A DNA stretch of 64,000 nucleotides from Leptolinea sp. UBA5203 (GTDB lineage Bacteria > Chloroflexota > Anaerolineae > Anaerolineales > Anaerolineaceae): the NCBI GenBank assembly GCA_002412765.1, contig DHVR01000002.1, positions 123,253 through 187,252 on the forward strand, written 5' to 3'. The notes under the pieces were generated by a model. It searched no databases and had not been told where the DNA came from. It saw only the letters and a list, made by a program, of their open reading frames with translations. This document shows, piece by piece, positions 51,766-60,797 of the stretch. The position numbers were made by a program, and so were the translations under genes. Within the stretch, counting starts at the first letter, position 1. Each line of letters starts with the position of its first letter.

Positions 51766-54015
51766 CTATAGCGTGATCAAAAAATCATCAAGTTCGATGG
51801 ATGTGGGTGCAAATTCTATATCAATATCGTATCTTTTTTGCCAAAGGAGCAGGGATTTGGTAAATTCAAGCCACTTGTTTTGTTCTGTGGTTATGGCTGG
51901 TTTGGATTGAATCTCCGTGATGCGCATTAGACGCTGGTTTTCAGTGGATTTCAATGGACTCATCAACTGCTGCCATACAGAATTTTTCATCAAGTTTGCT
52001 TTGCCACTCCGATGGAATAACCATATTTCATCATCCTTCAAGGCTATTTTCAGGACAGGACTATTTTCAAAAGCAGTGCATTCATACAGTGTACCAGAAA
52101 GTGGATCGATGATGGATACCTCTCCTGATGATGTGGTAACCAATAAAAATTGAGCTGAGCTGGTCAATTGCATGCCGCTGATTTTATTATGAAACTTATC
52201 GGTTTGAATCTGAGTCAGCAATTTTCCGCTGTGATAATTCCAGATAAAAATGATGTTCTCGGCCGTCGCAGCGGCAATTATCCCCTGGAGAGGATTGGAT
52301 AAATGTAGAATTGGGGATGAATTTGCCTTCATGGTATGCAGATAGGTACTGTGGTTGATTGAAAAGACATGAATATTGCCTGCAATATCTGCAGTGATCA
52401 GAAGTTCATCCGTAGATGAGAACACCATGGCATAGATTTCGTTCTGACTCTCATAGATTTTTTTTTCAAAGCTGCCATCTGGAAAGCGCCAGGATTGGAG
52501 CAGGCCATCAAAGCCTGCACTGTAGAGATGGTACTGGTCATTGGAAACGAGGAGGCTGCGAATACTATTTGAATGGGCCGGGAAGCGTTTGACGATTTTA
52601 TCCTGTTGCCTGTCATAGAGATTGATCTGTTGGTCGATATCCGCCCAGCACAGATAGCGTCCATCCGGTGAAAAAGCAGAGGCAGTAGTTAAAGGTCGGG
52701 GAGGATAGATAACGGATTGGTTCTGTTGGGATGCTGGAAAATCATTATAAATTGATATGGCTTGTTTAGATTCCGAATAACAAGCCAAACTGGCGTTTTG
52801 CATGGCGAGAATTGTAGAGGTTGGCTCAAGTTGGATGGAGGAATCCGGGATCAGCAAACTGATTTGTACAGGGTGTGGAATCTCTGGTTTGGCGTTGATC
52901 AGTGTGGAATAAAAAGCAAGTTCGTCGCTTTGTTCAGGCTTCCAATCCAGGTCCATCAATTGTTGAAGCAGCAACGCGCTCCAAAAGGGTGGTGCAACCT
53001 GAAGGAGTTTCCAAATTCGAGCTGCATCTCCAGCTTTGCCAAGGGATTGGAAGATCACCTCCCAATCACCATAGGACAATTCCGAGATGCCCACCGGCTT
53101 GTGATGATTTGTGCTCGATATGAGGAAATCAATACCGGCAGCTCTGGTTTTTTGAATAATTTTTGCCTGGGTTTCGCCATCCACTTGATCATAAAGCTGG
53201 TGCAAATATTTTGACCCCGGATCATAGGCAAGATAGTTGAGCCACTGTTCATCCATCAGCAAGAATAAGGCGTACAGATCTGCTAGAAACTGATCAGGGG
53301 CAATATGGTTCAATAAGTGTTTTAGAATAGGCTCTGAGGTTTTAATATAAAGGAACAAGACAAACTCGAGGGCATGGACTTGTTTCTTAATCACGCCATG
53401 GATCAGTTGCCCAAGAAAGAAGCGTTTGCTGGATTGAGTCAGGCTTAAATAAATTTTCTGGCCTTCTTCAAAGGTGTTGGGTTGCAAGGCCTCAAGAAAT
53501 TCAACTGTGCTGCTCCAATCCAACAAAGAAACTTTTTGGGCCATTCCCAAAACTCTCTTTTGTTCCATTGGAGATATTTGCCGATAATAGCTTTGCAGGT
53601 GATATAGCGCGCGCTTTAAGGCATACAGGTTCGTTAATTGACCCGTGGTGAGGTAAGTCATCGCATTTCTGGCATTTTGACGGGAACGTATATGCAGTTT
53701 TTGAATAATGTCTCCTGCCTGGGATAGATGATAGGTCAGGAAGAGATCAAATAACTCTTCACTGGCCAGTGGATTGCCGCGGCTGGCAAGGTCCGAAAGC
53801 AGTGCGAAGCTATCTTGAATCAAAGTTGAATCTGTGGAGTGCAGAATAAACAGGCTAAGCAAAGCCACAGAAGATTCGGAGCCTTCGTCGGCTGCGAGTT
53901 TTAAGATGCCCTGGGAGATTAACTCCAATTGCTCGGTTTCGGAAAATAGGGCTTTGGTATCTGCGCCGCGGATAAATTGTGCGTATTTTTCAAGGGAGTC
54001 TGGCGGAATTTTCAT
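51766..54015 (-). CDS. WD40-repeat protein with helical N-terminal half
   Basis: This 749-residue protein has about 380 residues that are alpha-helical and repeat-like, then from about 395 a WD40-type beta propeller. Propeller blades include ASAFSPDGRYLCWADIDQQINLYD, HSNSIRSLLVSNDQYHLYSAGFDGLLQSWR, IYAMVFSSTDELLITADIAGNIHVF and ISGMQLTSSAQFLLVTTSSGEVSI. About six to seven blades fit. No signal peptide is present, so it is a cytosolic scaffold. Its ATG overlaps the radical SAM gene stop by 4 nt (ATGA), making it the last gene of the Ycf46-like operon. Confidence 0.82.
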   Translation of the reverse strand: MKIPPDSLEKYAQFIRGADTKALFSETEQLELISQGILKLAADEGSESSVALLSLFILHSTDSTLIQDSFALLSDLASRGNPLASEELFDLFLTYHLSQAGDIIQKLHIRSRQNARNAMTYLTTGQLTNLYALKRALYHLQSYYRQISPMEQKRVLGMAQKVSLLDWSSTVEFLEALQPNTFEEGQKIYLSLTQSSKRFFLGQLIHGVIKKQVHALEFVLFLYIKTSEPILKHLLNHIAPDQFLADLYALFLLMDEQWLNYLAYDPGSKYLHQLYDQVDGETQAKIIQKTRAAGIDFLISSTNHHKPVGISELSYGDWEVIFQSLGKAGDAARIWKLLQVAPPFWSALLLQQLMDLDWKPEQSDELAFYSTLINAKPEIPHPVQISLLIPDSSIQLEPTSTILAMQNASLACYSESKQAISIYNDFPASQQNQSVIYPPRPLTTASAFSPDGRYLCWADIDQQINLYDRQQDKIVKRFPAHSNSIRSLLVSNDQYHLYSAGFDGLLQSWRFPDGSFEKKIYESQNEIYAMVFSSTDELLITADIAGNIHVFSINHSTYLHTMKANSSPILHLSNPLQGIIAAATAENIIFIWNYHSGKLLTQIQTDKFHNKISGMQLTSSAQFLLVTTSSGEVSIIDPLSGTLYECTAFENSPVLKIALKDDEIWLFHRSGKANLMKNSVWQQLMSPLKSTENQRLMRITEIQSKPAITTEQNKWLEFTKSLLLWQKRYDIDIEFAPTSIELDDFLITL

Positions 54016-54578
54016 GGTTTATAGGGATCAGTACCAGAGAGGATCAGCTCTCCGCTGGGAGTAATGGTGATTTCAGCCGCAGGGACAAGGGCGAAGTCTT
54101 TTTGCGTATAGGCATTAGTGATTAAGAGAATCTGCTTGTTGGTAGAGCCCGGAAAGCCTGATGGTGAGGGATTATTTCTTTGATACGGACCGAAAATGAC
54201 TGCATCAACAAGGTTCAGTATGGTTTCTTTATCAGGATCATCAGAAATTTCATCCAGGGTATAGCCGGTAAAGAGCAGAATGGGGAGGGAGATTTCTTGC
54301 TTCATTGCCTCAAGCAAATCAGCCAGCTCTAAAGCCTGATCCAGTGGTTCACCGCCGGAAATGGTGATGCCATCAATAGCTGCCTGGGAGGATTGAATGT
54401 GGCGGACAATACTTGGAATGGACATCCACACGCCGGCACTGGGATCATGCGTCGCTGGGTTAAAGCAGCCAGGGCATTGAATACTGCAGCCTTGCAGCCA
54501 GAGGGTATAACGAATCCCCGGCCCGTTGGCGCGGCTTTCTTCCTCCATGGCATGAACTTTCAGTCGGGAAGGTTTCAT
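54012..54578 (-). CDS. Radical SAM activase-like protein (NrdG-type, 4Fe-4S)
   Basis: This 188-residue protein has a cluster motif CSIQCPGC (CxxxCxxC, about residues 31-38) in LWLQGCSIQCPGCFNPATHD and a SAM-binding ISGGEPL at about 74-80. It is short, like NrdG/PflA activases, but no anaerobic ribonucleotide reductase or pyruvate formate-lyase gene lies nearby. It is embedded between DUF2997 and the WD40 gene, with 8 bp and -4 bp spacing. The context suggests a dedicated role with the AAA+/Hsp70 partners, perhaps generating a glycyl radical or modifying a peptide. That role is inference. Confidence 0.82.
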   Translation of the reverse strand: MKPSRLKVHAMEEESRANGPGIRYTLWLQGCSIQCPGCFNPATHDPSAGVWMSIPSIVRHIQSSQAAIDGITISGGEPLDQALELADLLEAMKQEISLPILLFTGYTLDEISDDPDKETILNLVDAVIFGPYQRNNPSPSGFPGSTNKQILLITNAYTQKDFALVPAAEITITPSGELILSGTDPYKP

Positions 54579-54585
54579 AAGGAAC

Positions 54586-54795
54586 TTACTTCTTAGTTTT
54601 GTTGGATAGTTTATTAATCAAAGGAGTCGGCGGATCATAATACTCATGATTCATTTTACGATCTAGGATCTCATCTCCGAGCAGGTGTTCCAGCTCTTTG
54701 GTAATCACCAGACAGGCATCGCCTTTCACTCCCTGCAGAGATACAGAAACCTTGCCTTTTTCATCAATGACAACTTGAATTTCTTGAACATCCAT
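54586..54795 (-). CDS. DUF2997 family protein
   Basis: This is a 69-residue protein: EIQVVIDEKGKVSVSLQGVKGDACLVITKELEHLLG followed by a charged tail with YYDPPTP. The beta-beta-Gly-VKG-xxC-x-x-x-TKELE pattern is that of DUF2997, small proteins usually encoded next to DUF1257. Both neighbours are as expected (DUF1257 is 15 bp upstream). The single conserved Cys (about residue 28) could bind metal or be a modification site. Biochemical role is unknown. Confidence 0.8.
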   Translation of the reverse strand: MDVQEIQVVIDEKGKVSVSLQGVKGDACLVITKELEHLLGDEILDRKMNHEYYDPPTPLINKLSNKTKK

Positions 54796-54810
54796 CAGGT
54801 TCTTGGTCTC

Positions 54811-55197
54811 CTATTCAACCATGCGGCGCAGGATCAGTTTTATCTCGCCATTGGCGGCAGTTTCTTCGCGGGCGATGACAAAACCCTGCTGGGTCAAGGA
54901 TTGTTTGGTGGCCAGATAGGCATATTTTTGGGTTAATTGATTAAGGAAGGTCTTTTCGTCAAGTCGACCCAGTCCCCACCAATCCGCGATAATTTGATAT
55001 TGGCTGCCCTTAAGCACAAAGCCAATCTCGTATTGCTCTCCGGGAATGGAGATACAAAGATCGGCTGGCGTCTCCTCTCCGCGAAAACCCTTAATGCTGG
55101 TTTTGCCGGTATTAACGGTATAGCCAAGCTCCCGGACCGCCTGAAGCAGCAGGTCTTTATCGGTGAGGTGAGTTTTGATTTTCGAAAAGTGTGACAT
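54811..55197 (-). CDS. DUF1257 (Ycf35-like) protein
   Basis: This 128-residue protein begins MSHFSKIKTHLTDKDLLLQAVRELGY, the signature of DUF1257, whose plastid and cyanobacterial members are called Ycf35. Later blocks are IGFVLKGSQYQIIADWWGL and FLNQLTQKYAYLATKQSLTQQGF. No catalytic motif is known to me for this family. It lies 16 bp after the Hsp70 gene. In plastid nomenclature the operon therefore pairs a Ycf35-like with a Ycf46-like protein. Confidence 0.85.
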   Translation of the reverse strand: MSHFSKIKTHLTDKDLLLQAVRELGYTVNTGKTSIKGFRGEETPADLCISIPGEQYEIGFVLKGSQYQIIADWWGLGRLDEKTFLNQLTQKYAYLATKQSLTQQGFVIAREETAANGEIKLILRRMVE

Positions 55198-55213
55198 GTT
55201 TATTTACCTGGCT

Positions 55214-56770
55214 TCAATTCAGCCGCACAACCGGATGATCTTGAAGAACCCATTTTTTCTCTATCATATCATAAGAAGATACCAGCAGACGTTTGTTCTC
55301 ATCCAGTGAGAAAGAAAGCTGGAAACGAACTTCTCCTTTGGCAGCCGGAACGGCGCTGAAAAGAAACGTGGGATTGTTTTCATTCAACCAGGTGGAGGAC
55401 CTTTCCTGGCTGTCCACCTGGGTAAGGGGCAGGAGCTGGACTGCGCCGGAGGGATCAAAAAAGAGTTCAAACTCCGCACTTTGCAAGGGCCCGAGTGGAT
55501 TGAGCTCATAAATCGGAATACCGAAGCGCTGTTGATTCTCATAGGTGGCCTTGATTTGGAGTTCAGCGATGGGTTTCATACTGGGATAAGGGGTGCCTTT
55601 TTTAACCAACGGATGATATTGGTAGCTATCCTGCTCTTGATTGTAAAAACGCAGGGCATAATCGTGCTGGATATGATTGAAAAAGGGTTCACCGCTGGCA
55701 AACAAAGCCGCACCGCGGCTGACCGCGTCCATGGCGTGTTGGCAGGTGACCGGGGTGTTTGGAAATAACTGACGGACATGCTCTACAAATACCGGCAATT
55801 GACTGCCGCCGCCGACACAAATCACCTGGCTGATGGCCTCTCTGGTGAAGGCTTTTAAACTCAAAGTGGCAATCGCACCGGAAATACAATGCTCGATGCG
55901 GCTTTGGAATTGGTTCTTCAGCAGTAGAGCTTCGAAATCGGCGCAGGTCATCGAAAAGCAGCGTGGGGAGTCTTCCTCAGGTAGGGAAAACTCGATAGTC
56001 CCGTCATTACCCCCGGAAAGTTGAATTTTCAGGGTCTCGCACAGCTGGAGTAAAGCGGCGCTGATGGATTTTATGAGGGGATCTTGTTTTTTGATGCCGC
56101 TTTGCCTGATCAATTCTTCGTATATCCATTGATCCAGATGCAATCCGCCCAAAGAAAAGCCGTTTTTGGCAAGGACAGTGCAGTGCTGTTGGTGCGAAGG
56201 ATCCTGATCGGATAGGGCATCAAATTTGACAATTGAGACATCCAGGGTTCCCGCACCAAAATCAATCAAACACAAGAGCTGATCCGGCAGTCGTTGAATG
56301 CCAACCCCGATGGCGGCAGCGGAGGCTTCATCAATCAAGTGAATGGAAGCAAAGGGAAAGCGCTCGCAGACGGCTGTCAGCCAGTTTTGATAGGGTTCAT
56401 AGGCATCCACCGGCACACTGATGCCGAGGCCGGGTTTGTTGGCGGAAATCTTTTCCAAGATAACTTGTAGGTAAGTTTCTGCTGCCTGAGTGGAGGTGAT
56501 CGGACTGCCTTGTATTTGAAGGGTATAGGGATTGCGGTGAAGCTGATAATGCTTCATCCAGCGGAAGGAGTGTGAGACGGGTTTAGCCTGCGCCCCCATG
56601 TGAAAGATAGCAGGAGTGTCATAAGACAGGATGGATGGCAGCACCGGAACATCCCCATAGGACTTGCTTAGGCCGGGAAAATCAACTGGAACCGGTTCGG
56701 AATTTTCCGAGGTGCATCGATAAACAACCGTATTCGCGGTCCCAAAGTCCAACCCGAAGAATTCCAGCAT
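55214..56770 (-). CDS. Hsp70 family protein with short C-terminus
   Basis: This 518-residue DnaK-like protein has ATPase motifs of the actin/Hsp70 fold: phosphate 1 LDFGTANTVV (about 6-15), phosphate 2 LIDFGAGTLDVSIV (about 187-200) and adenosine GGGSQLPVF (about 317-325). About 150 residues follow the ATPase domain and are beta-rich (GTPYPSMKPIAELQIKA), resembling a truncated substrate-binding sandwich. The alpha-helical lid and EEVD-like end of true DnaK are missing. No DnaJ or GrpE is adjacent. It lies 10 bp after the AAA+ gene in a tight operon and is probably a specialised chaperone for a partner in this cluster rather than the housekeeping DnaK. Confidence 0.85.
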   Translation of the reverse strand: MLEFFGLDFGTANTVVYRCTSENSEPVPVDFPGLSKSYGDVPVLPSILSYDTPAIFHMGAQAKPVSHSFRWMKHYQLHRNPYTLQIQGSPITSTQAAETYLQVILEKISANKPGLGISVPVDAYEPYQNWLTAVCERFPFASIHLIDEASAAAIGVGIQRLPDQLLCLIDFGAGTLDVSIVKFDALSDQDPSHQQHCTVLAKNGFSLGGLHLDQWIYEELIRQSGIKKQDPLIKSISAALLQLCETLKIQLSGGNDGTIEFSLPEEDSPRCFSMTCADFEALLLKNQFQSRIEHCISGAIATLSLKAFTREAISQVICVGGGSQLPVFVEHVRQLFPNTPVTCQHAMDAVSRGAALFASGEPFFNHIQHDYALRFYNQEQDSYQYHPLVKKGTPYPSMKPIAELQIKATYENQQRFGIPIYELNPLGPLQSAEFELFFDPSGAVQLLPLTQVDSQERSSTWLNENNPTFLFSAVPAAKGEVRFQLSFSLDENKRLLVSSYDMIEKKWVLQDHPVVRLN

Positions 56771-56780
56771 CTTCTCCGGC

Positions 56781-58304
56781 CTACGGATTCAATTTGACAG
56801 ACAGGGTTTCGGCGGTTTCTTTCTCCGGGTAGGAAGCGGAGAGCGCACGGCCCTCATGCAGCCAGCTGCGTAAATAGTGAATGGTCTCTTTCTGGGAGAT
56901 GGAGAGTGGCACCTGAGTTTTAATGCTTTTCAGAATGTCATCGGTGGTGAAATTGCGCATGCCGTCGTTAAACCCAATATACATAGCGTCAATGATGGCC
57001 TGTTCAATTTCAGAGCCTACATAGCCTTCGCTGGCTTCAGCCAGGGTTTGAATATCATACTCCACCGGCAGACGATTGCGTTTGTTCAAATGGACGGTGA
57101 CAATTTCCTTGCGCTCTTCCAGGGTGGGTAAATCCAGAAAGAAAATTTCATCAAAACGCCCTTTACGCATCAATTCCGCTGGCATGCGCGAGATGTCATT
57201 GGCGGTGGCGACCATAAAAACCGGGGCAGTTTTTTCCTGCATCCAGGTCAGGATGGAACCAAAAACACGGGAACTGGTGCCGGAATCGCCGCCGTCCTGC
57301 GACAAGCCTTTTTCCATCTCGTCAATCCAGAGGATACACGGGGCAATGGTTTCGGCTAATTTGATCGCCCGGCGTGTGCGCTCTTCGGATTCACCCACAA
57401 GACTGCCAAACAAAGCGCCCATATCCAGGCGCAGTAAGGGTAACTGCCACAGACCGGCGATCATTTTGGCGGTCAAACTCTTGCCTGTACCGGGGATACC
57501 GATCAAGGCAATGCCTTTGGGGGAAGGCAGACCGTAACTTTTGGCTTCATTGGAAAAGGCTTTTTCGCGTAATTTCAGCCAATTCTTGAGATTATCCAAT
57601 CCGCCGATATTATCCGCAGTTTCCAGGGCAGAGTAGAATTCAAGGGCTTCGCTTTCACGAATGATCTGCTTCTTTTCGGCAGTCACTAATTCAATGTCTT
57701 TGTGGGTCAGTTTCCCGTCGCGGATGATGGCTCGCGCGAAGACGCGCTGAGCCTGATCGGCGGTCAAGCCCAGGGCTGCCTGGATCATTTTTTCTTTCCC
57801 CAGGGGGGATAACTCGCTGGAAACGCCGGGGGTTTCCAGGAGATGATTCAACACGGCTTCAATATCCGCAAAGCTGGGCAGTTCCAATTCAAGACTGACC
57901 AGGCTGTTTTGCAGTTCATCGGGGACCTGTGCCGCGGGGCTGATGATCACCATCGAACTGCGGGTCTGTTTCAATTTTTCTGCTACGCTGCGCAACTTCC
58001 TTTTTACCTGGGCATTGCCCCAAAGTTCATGGAAATCCCGCAAAATGAAAAGGGTATGTTCTTCTTTGCGCACGGTTTCAATGGTCTCCAGGGCCGTGAT
58101 GGGGTCCACCGCGGTCACCAGAGGATTCTTGGACGTCGTGATCCAGATAAAGCCGTCAGCGACGTCCCAGGAGATGGCGTTGCGTTTGTTTTTCTCGCAA
58201 TAGCGCTTCAGCTCACCCAGCGCGCGCGGTTCCTCGCGCGTGATCAGGTGAATCAGCGTGGCTCGGGAGCGGATATATTGGTCAAGTTGGTCAGAAAATG
58301 TCAT
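56781..58304 (-). CDS. Ycf46-like AAA+ ATPase
   Basis: This is a 507-residue protein. The N-terminal 250 residues are a degenerate ATPase-like region (LIHLITREEPRALGELKRYC, TLFILRDFHELW) as in Ycf46. The C-terminal AAA module has Walker A GIPGTGKS at about 277, pore-region GALFGSLVGESEERTRRAI, Walker B CILWIDEMEK, sensor 1 MVATANDISRMP and arginine-finger RKGRFDEIFFLDLP. ATG 58304 begins MTFSDQLDQYIRSR; the frame upstream to 58469 lacks homology and overlaps the glmS leader. It is the first gene of a six-gene operon with Hsp70, DUF1257, DUF2997, radical SAM and WD40 proteins. It is probably a hexameric remodeller. Confidence 0.9.
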   Translation of the reverse strand: MTFSDQLDQYIRSRATLIHLITREEPRALGELKRYCEKNKRNAISWDVADGFIWITTSKNPLVTAVDPITALETIETVRKEEHTLFILRDFHELWGNAQVKRKLRSVAEKLKQTRSSMVIISPAAQVPDELQNSLVSLELELPSFADIEAVLNHLLETPGVSSELSPLGKEKMIQAALGLTADQAQRVFARAIIRDGKLTHKDIELVTAEKKQIIRESEALEFYSALETADNIGGLDNLKNWLKLREKAFSNEAKSYGLPSPKGIALIGIPGTGKSLTAKMIAGLWQLPLLRLDMGALFGSLVGESEERTRRAIKLAETIAPCILWIDEMEKGLSQDGGDSGTSSRVFGSILTWMQEKTAPVFMVATANDISRMPAELMRKGRFDEIFFLDLPTLEERKEIVTVHLNKRNRLPVEYDIQTLAEASEGYVGSEIEQAIIDAMYIGFNDGMRNFTTDDILKSIKTQVPLSISQKETIHYLRSWLHEGRALSASYPEKETAETLSVKLNP

Positions 58305-58416
58305 TCTGCATCTCACAATAAGGGTGAAATATTGGTTAAAATCCGGAAGAATCCCTTGACGGAAACCTGGTTTCCGTTTTATCCTTCTGGTATGGCAGGT
58401 TTTCCTGCAAAATGAG

Positions 58417-58422
58417 TATAAT
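58417..58422 (+). promoter_or_regulatory. Probable -10 element of glmS
   Basis: Perfect TATAAT 57 bp before the predicted ribozyme cleavage site. The region 17 bp upstream has no good -35; a small inverted repeat (GCAGG / CCTGC) lies there. Confidence 0.5.
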
Positions 58423-58479
58423 ACAAAAAAGGACCTGGAGGTGAAGCAGAAGAAATAAATTGCCGTCATGAAAGAAACA

Positions 58480-58640
58480 GCGCATGGACCTGAACAGGGG
58501 ATGAATCAGGTTGACGAGGAGAGGGTTCCCTGCTGCGAAGCAGGGTTAACTGGACAAGAAAGGGATACCCCCCATCTGTCCGGGAAAATCGAAAGATCAG
58601 CGGATGCCCTCCGGAACACCATTCCGATTTCTTTCCACTA
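58480..58640 (+). ncRNA. glmS ribozyme (glucosamine-6-phosphate-activated)
   Basis: The leader of glmS carries the class signature of the glmS ribozyme. AGCGC at 58479-58483 has the cleavage site between A and G. GTTGACGAGGAGAGGG follows at about 58510-58525, and ATCGAAAGATCAGCGGATGC, then CCTCCGG, lies at about 58588-58615, forming the ligand-binding core. The 3' boundary is approximate. When glucosamine-6-phosphate binds, the RNA cuts itself and the glmS mRNA is degraded. It stands 70 bp before the glmS ATG on the correct strand. Confidence 0.93.
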
Positions 58641-58709
58641 TGCTTGATAAAACAATCAGACTTCCGAAACGACGAGTTTTGGAATGCGTTAATCCTTGTT
58701 GGAGGAAAC

Positions 58710-60551
58710 ATGTGTGGTATTGTCGCGTACATTGGGGATCAGAATGCAACTCCCATTATCTTAAATGGCTTAAGACGGCTGGAGTATCGTGGATATGATT
58801 CCGCCGGACTGGCCGTGATTCAGAATGACAAAATTAAAATGCGCCGGAAATCCGGAAAAATTGCCGAGCTGGAACGGGTGCTGTTGGAAGATCCGATTGC
58901 TGGTACGGTGGGCATTGGACACACCCGCTGGGCAACCCACGGCGAACCCATTACCAGGAATGCTCATCCTCATATCGGCATGACTGGTGACGTGGTGATT
59001 GTGCACAACGGCATTGTGGAAAATTTTCTGGAATTAAAAGAATACCTTGAAGCCAAGGGCTGCAAATTTAATTCCGATACGGACACCGAAACCATCGTGC
59101 ACTTGATTGAGCACGAATTGGAAAGCGGCATCACCCTGGAAGATGCGGTCATTGCTACCCTGCGCCGCATCCGCGGAGCCCACGGCATTGTAGTTTTAAG
59201 CAATAACGAACCTGATAAAATCATTTGCGCGCGGCTGGGGAATGCCGGTGGCGTGGTCTTGGGCATCGGTACCGACGAAATGTTCGTAGCCTCGGATATC
59301 CCCGCCATTCTGGAACATACCCGCAAGGTGGTTTTTCTGGAATCCGGGCAGTATGCCATTATCAAAAAAGAGGGCTATCAGGTCAAGGAACTGGATGGCA
59401 CTGCCTGCAAGGTGCAGGAGCAGACCATCTCCTGGGACCCGGTGTCGGCAGAGAAAGGCGAGTTTCGCCATTTCATGCAGAAAGAAATTCATGAACAGGT
59501 GCGCTCCTTGAATGACACCCTGGCCGGTCGGGTGGATTTTGAGAAAGGCATCATTCGCCTGGATCAGATGAACTTAACCCCTGAATTGGTCAAATCCCTG
59601 AAACGCATTTACATCACCGCCTGTGGTACGGCTTCCTATGCCGGTATGATCGGCGAGCTTTACATTGAACATTTTGCACGCATCCCGGTGGAAGTGGACG
59701 TAGCTTCCGAGTTCCGTTACCGCAACCCGATTGTGGATCAATACACCGCAGTGATGGCCATCAGCCAGTCCGGCGAAACCGCCGACACCCTGGCTGCCAT
59801 GGAAGAAGCCAGGCAGCGCGGCGGTATCTTGTGGTCGATCGTTAATGCCATCGGCACTCAGGCTATGCGTCTGGCGGACGGCACCATCTCCATGCAATCC
59901 GGACCGGAAATTGGCGTGGCATCCACCAAAGCTTTTACCGCGCCGATTGTGGATCAATATATTCTGGCAATTCTGTTGGGTCAATTGAATGGGAATCTAA
60001 AACAAGAGGACGCCTTCAAGGCCATTCAGGATTTGCGCTTGCTGCCGGATGTAGTCAGCCGCCTGCTGAACCGCGAAGACGACGTCAAAAAGGTCGCGGA
60101 AGCCCTGAAAGACATCGATAATGCCCTGTATCTGGGGCGCGGGATCAATATGCCCATTGCCTATGAAGGGGCATTGAAACTGAAGGAAATCACCTACATT
60201 CATGCCGAAGCCTACCCGGCTGGCGAGATGAAGCATGGCCCCATTGCCCTGATTGACGAGAACATGCCGGTGGTTGCCATTACCTTGCGCGATCCGTGGT
60301 ATGAGAAGATGATCAGTCAGATTGAGCAGGTCAAGGCGCGCGGCGGCAAAGTGATTGCCGTGGCCACGGACGGCGACGAACGCGTGGCGGCGCTGGCCGA
60401 TCACGTCCTGTGGGTACCGGAAATCCCCTGGCTGCTTTCCCCAATCGCCAGTGTCATTCCGCTGCAATTGCTGGCTTATCATATTGCCACCAGTCGCGGA
60501 CTGGATGTGGATCAGCCGAGAAATCTGGCGAAATCTGTAACAGTGGAATAA
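58710..60551 (+). CDS. glmS: Glutamine--fructose-6-phosphate aminotransferase
   Basis: This is a 613-residue enzyme making glucosamine-6-phosphate for peptidoglycan and glycans. After Met removal the N-terminal Cys (MCGIVAYIGDQ) is the glutaminase nucleophile, which fixes the start at 58710, preceded by GGAGG. The glutaminase domain has TRWATHGEPITRNAHPH and VHNGIVENF. Two SIS domains follow with ITACGTASYAGMIGE, AISQSGETADTLAA, GPEIGVASTKAFTAP and HAEAYPAGEMKHGPIALID. The C-terminus LDVDQPRNLAKSVTVE is the family end. An intrinsic terminator follows directly. Confidence 0.97.
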   Translation: MCGIVAYIGDQNATPIILNGLRRLEYRGYDSAGLAVIQNDKIKMRRKSGKIAELERVLLEDPIAGTVGIGHTRWATHGEPITRNAHPHIGMTGDVVIVHNGIVENFLELKEYLEAKGCKFNSDTDTETIVHLIEHELESGITLEDAVIATLRRIRGAHGIVVLSNNEPDKIICARLGNAGGVVLGIGTDEMFVASDIPAILEHTRKVVFLESGQYAIIKKEGYQVKELDGTACKVQEQTISWDPVSAEKGEFRHFMQKEIHEQVRSLNDTLAGRVDFEKGIIRLDQMNLTPELVKSLKRIYITACGTASYAGMIGELYIEHFARIPVEVDVASEFRYRNPIVDQYTAVMAISQSGETADTLAAMEEARQRGGILWSIVNAIGTQAMRLADGTISMQSGPEIGVASTKAFTAPIVDQYILAILLGQLNGNLKQEDAFKAIQDLRLLPDVVSRLLNREDDVKKVAEALKDIDNALYLGRGINMPIAYEGALKLKEITYIHAEAYPAGEMKHGPIALIDENMPVVAITLRDPWYEKMISQIEQVKARGGKVIAVATDGDERVAALADHVLWVPEIPWLLSPIASVIPLQLLAYHIATSRGLDVDQPRNLAKSVTVE

Positions 60552-60563
60552 TCTTTAGGAAAT

Positions 60564-60598
60564 AAAAAAAACGCTTGCAAATTAAGCAAGCGTTTTTT
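60564..60598 (+). terminator. Terminator of glmS
   Basis: An 8-bp perfect stem (ACGCTTGC / GCAAGCGT) with A-tract before and TTTTTT after, 12 bp past the glmS stop. Confidence 0.93.
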
Positions 60599-60757
60599 GG
60601 TAAAATCATACATAATTTATTTGGATTCAGAAAATTTGATGGAATGGTTGACTTTTAGCAATTTTTTCAATTAGAAAGTTTCCTAGGTTTCAAATCAAAT
60701 TGTATATAACTTTACGGAAAATACGTTTTTTCACAACCGCTATTACCTGAGTTATAG

Positions 60758-60782
60758 AATAACCTCATCCATTGAGGTTATT
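60758..60782 (+). promoter_or_regulatory. Inverted repeat directly before a ribosome binding site
   Basis: A 10-bp perfect inverted repeat (AATAACCTCA / TGAGGTTATT, 5-nt loop) ends 7 bp before the GGAG of the membrane protein gene and is followed by a T-rich stretch. It could be an operator, an attenuator-like hairpin or an old terminator. Confidence 0.55.
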
Positions 60783-60797
60783 GTATTTTGGAGAACT

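Noticed and set aside
58466..58732. 88-codon minus-strand frame across the glmS leader
   Set aside because: It overlaps the glmS ribozyme and the glmS start, and its translation resembles no protein.
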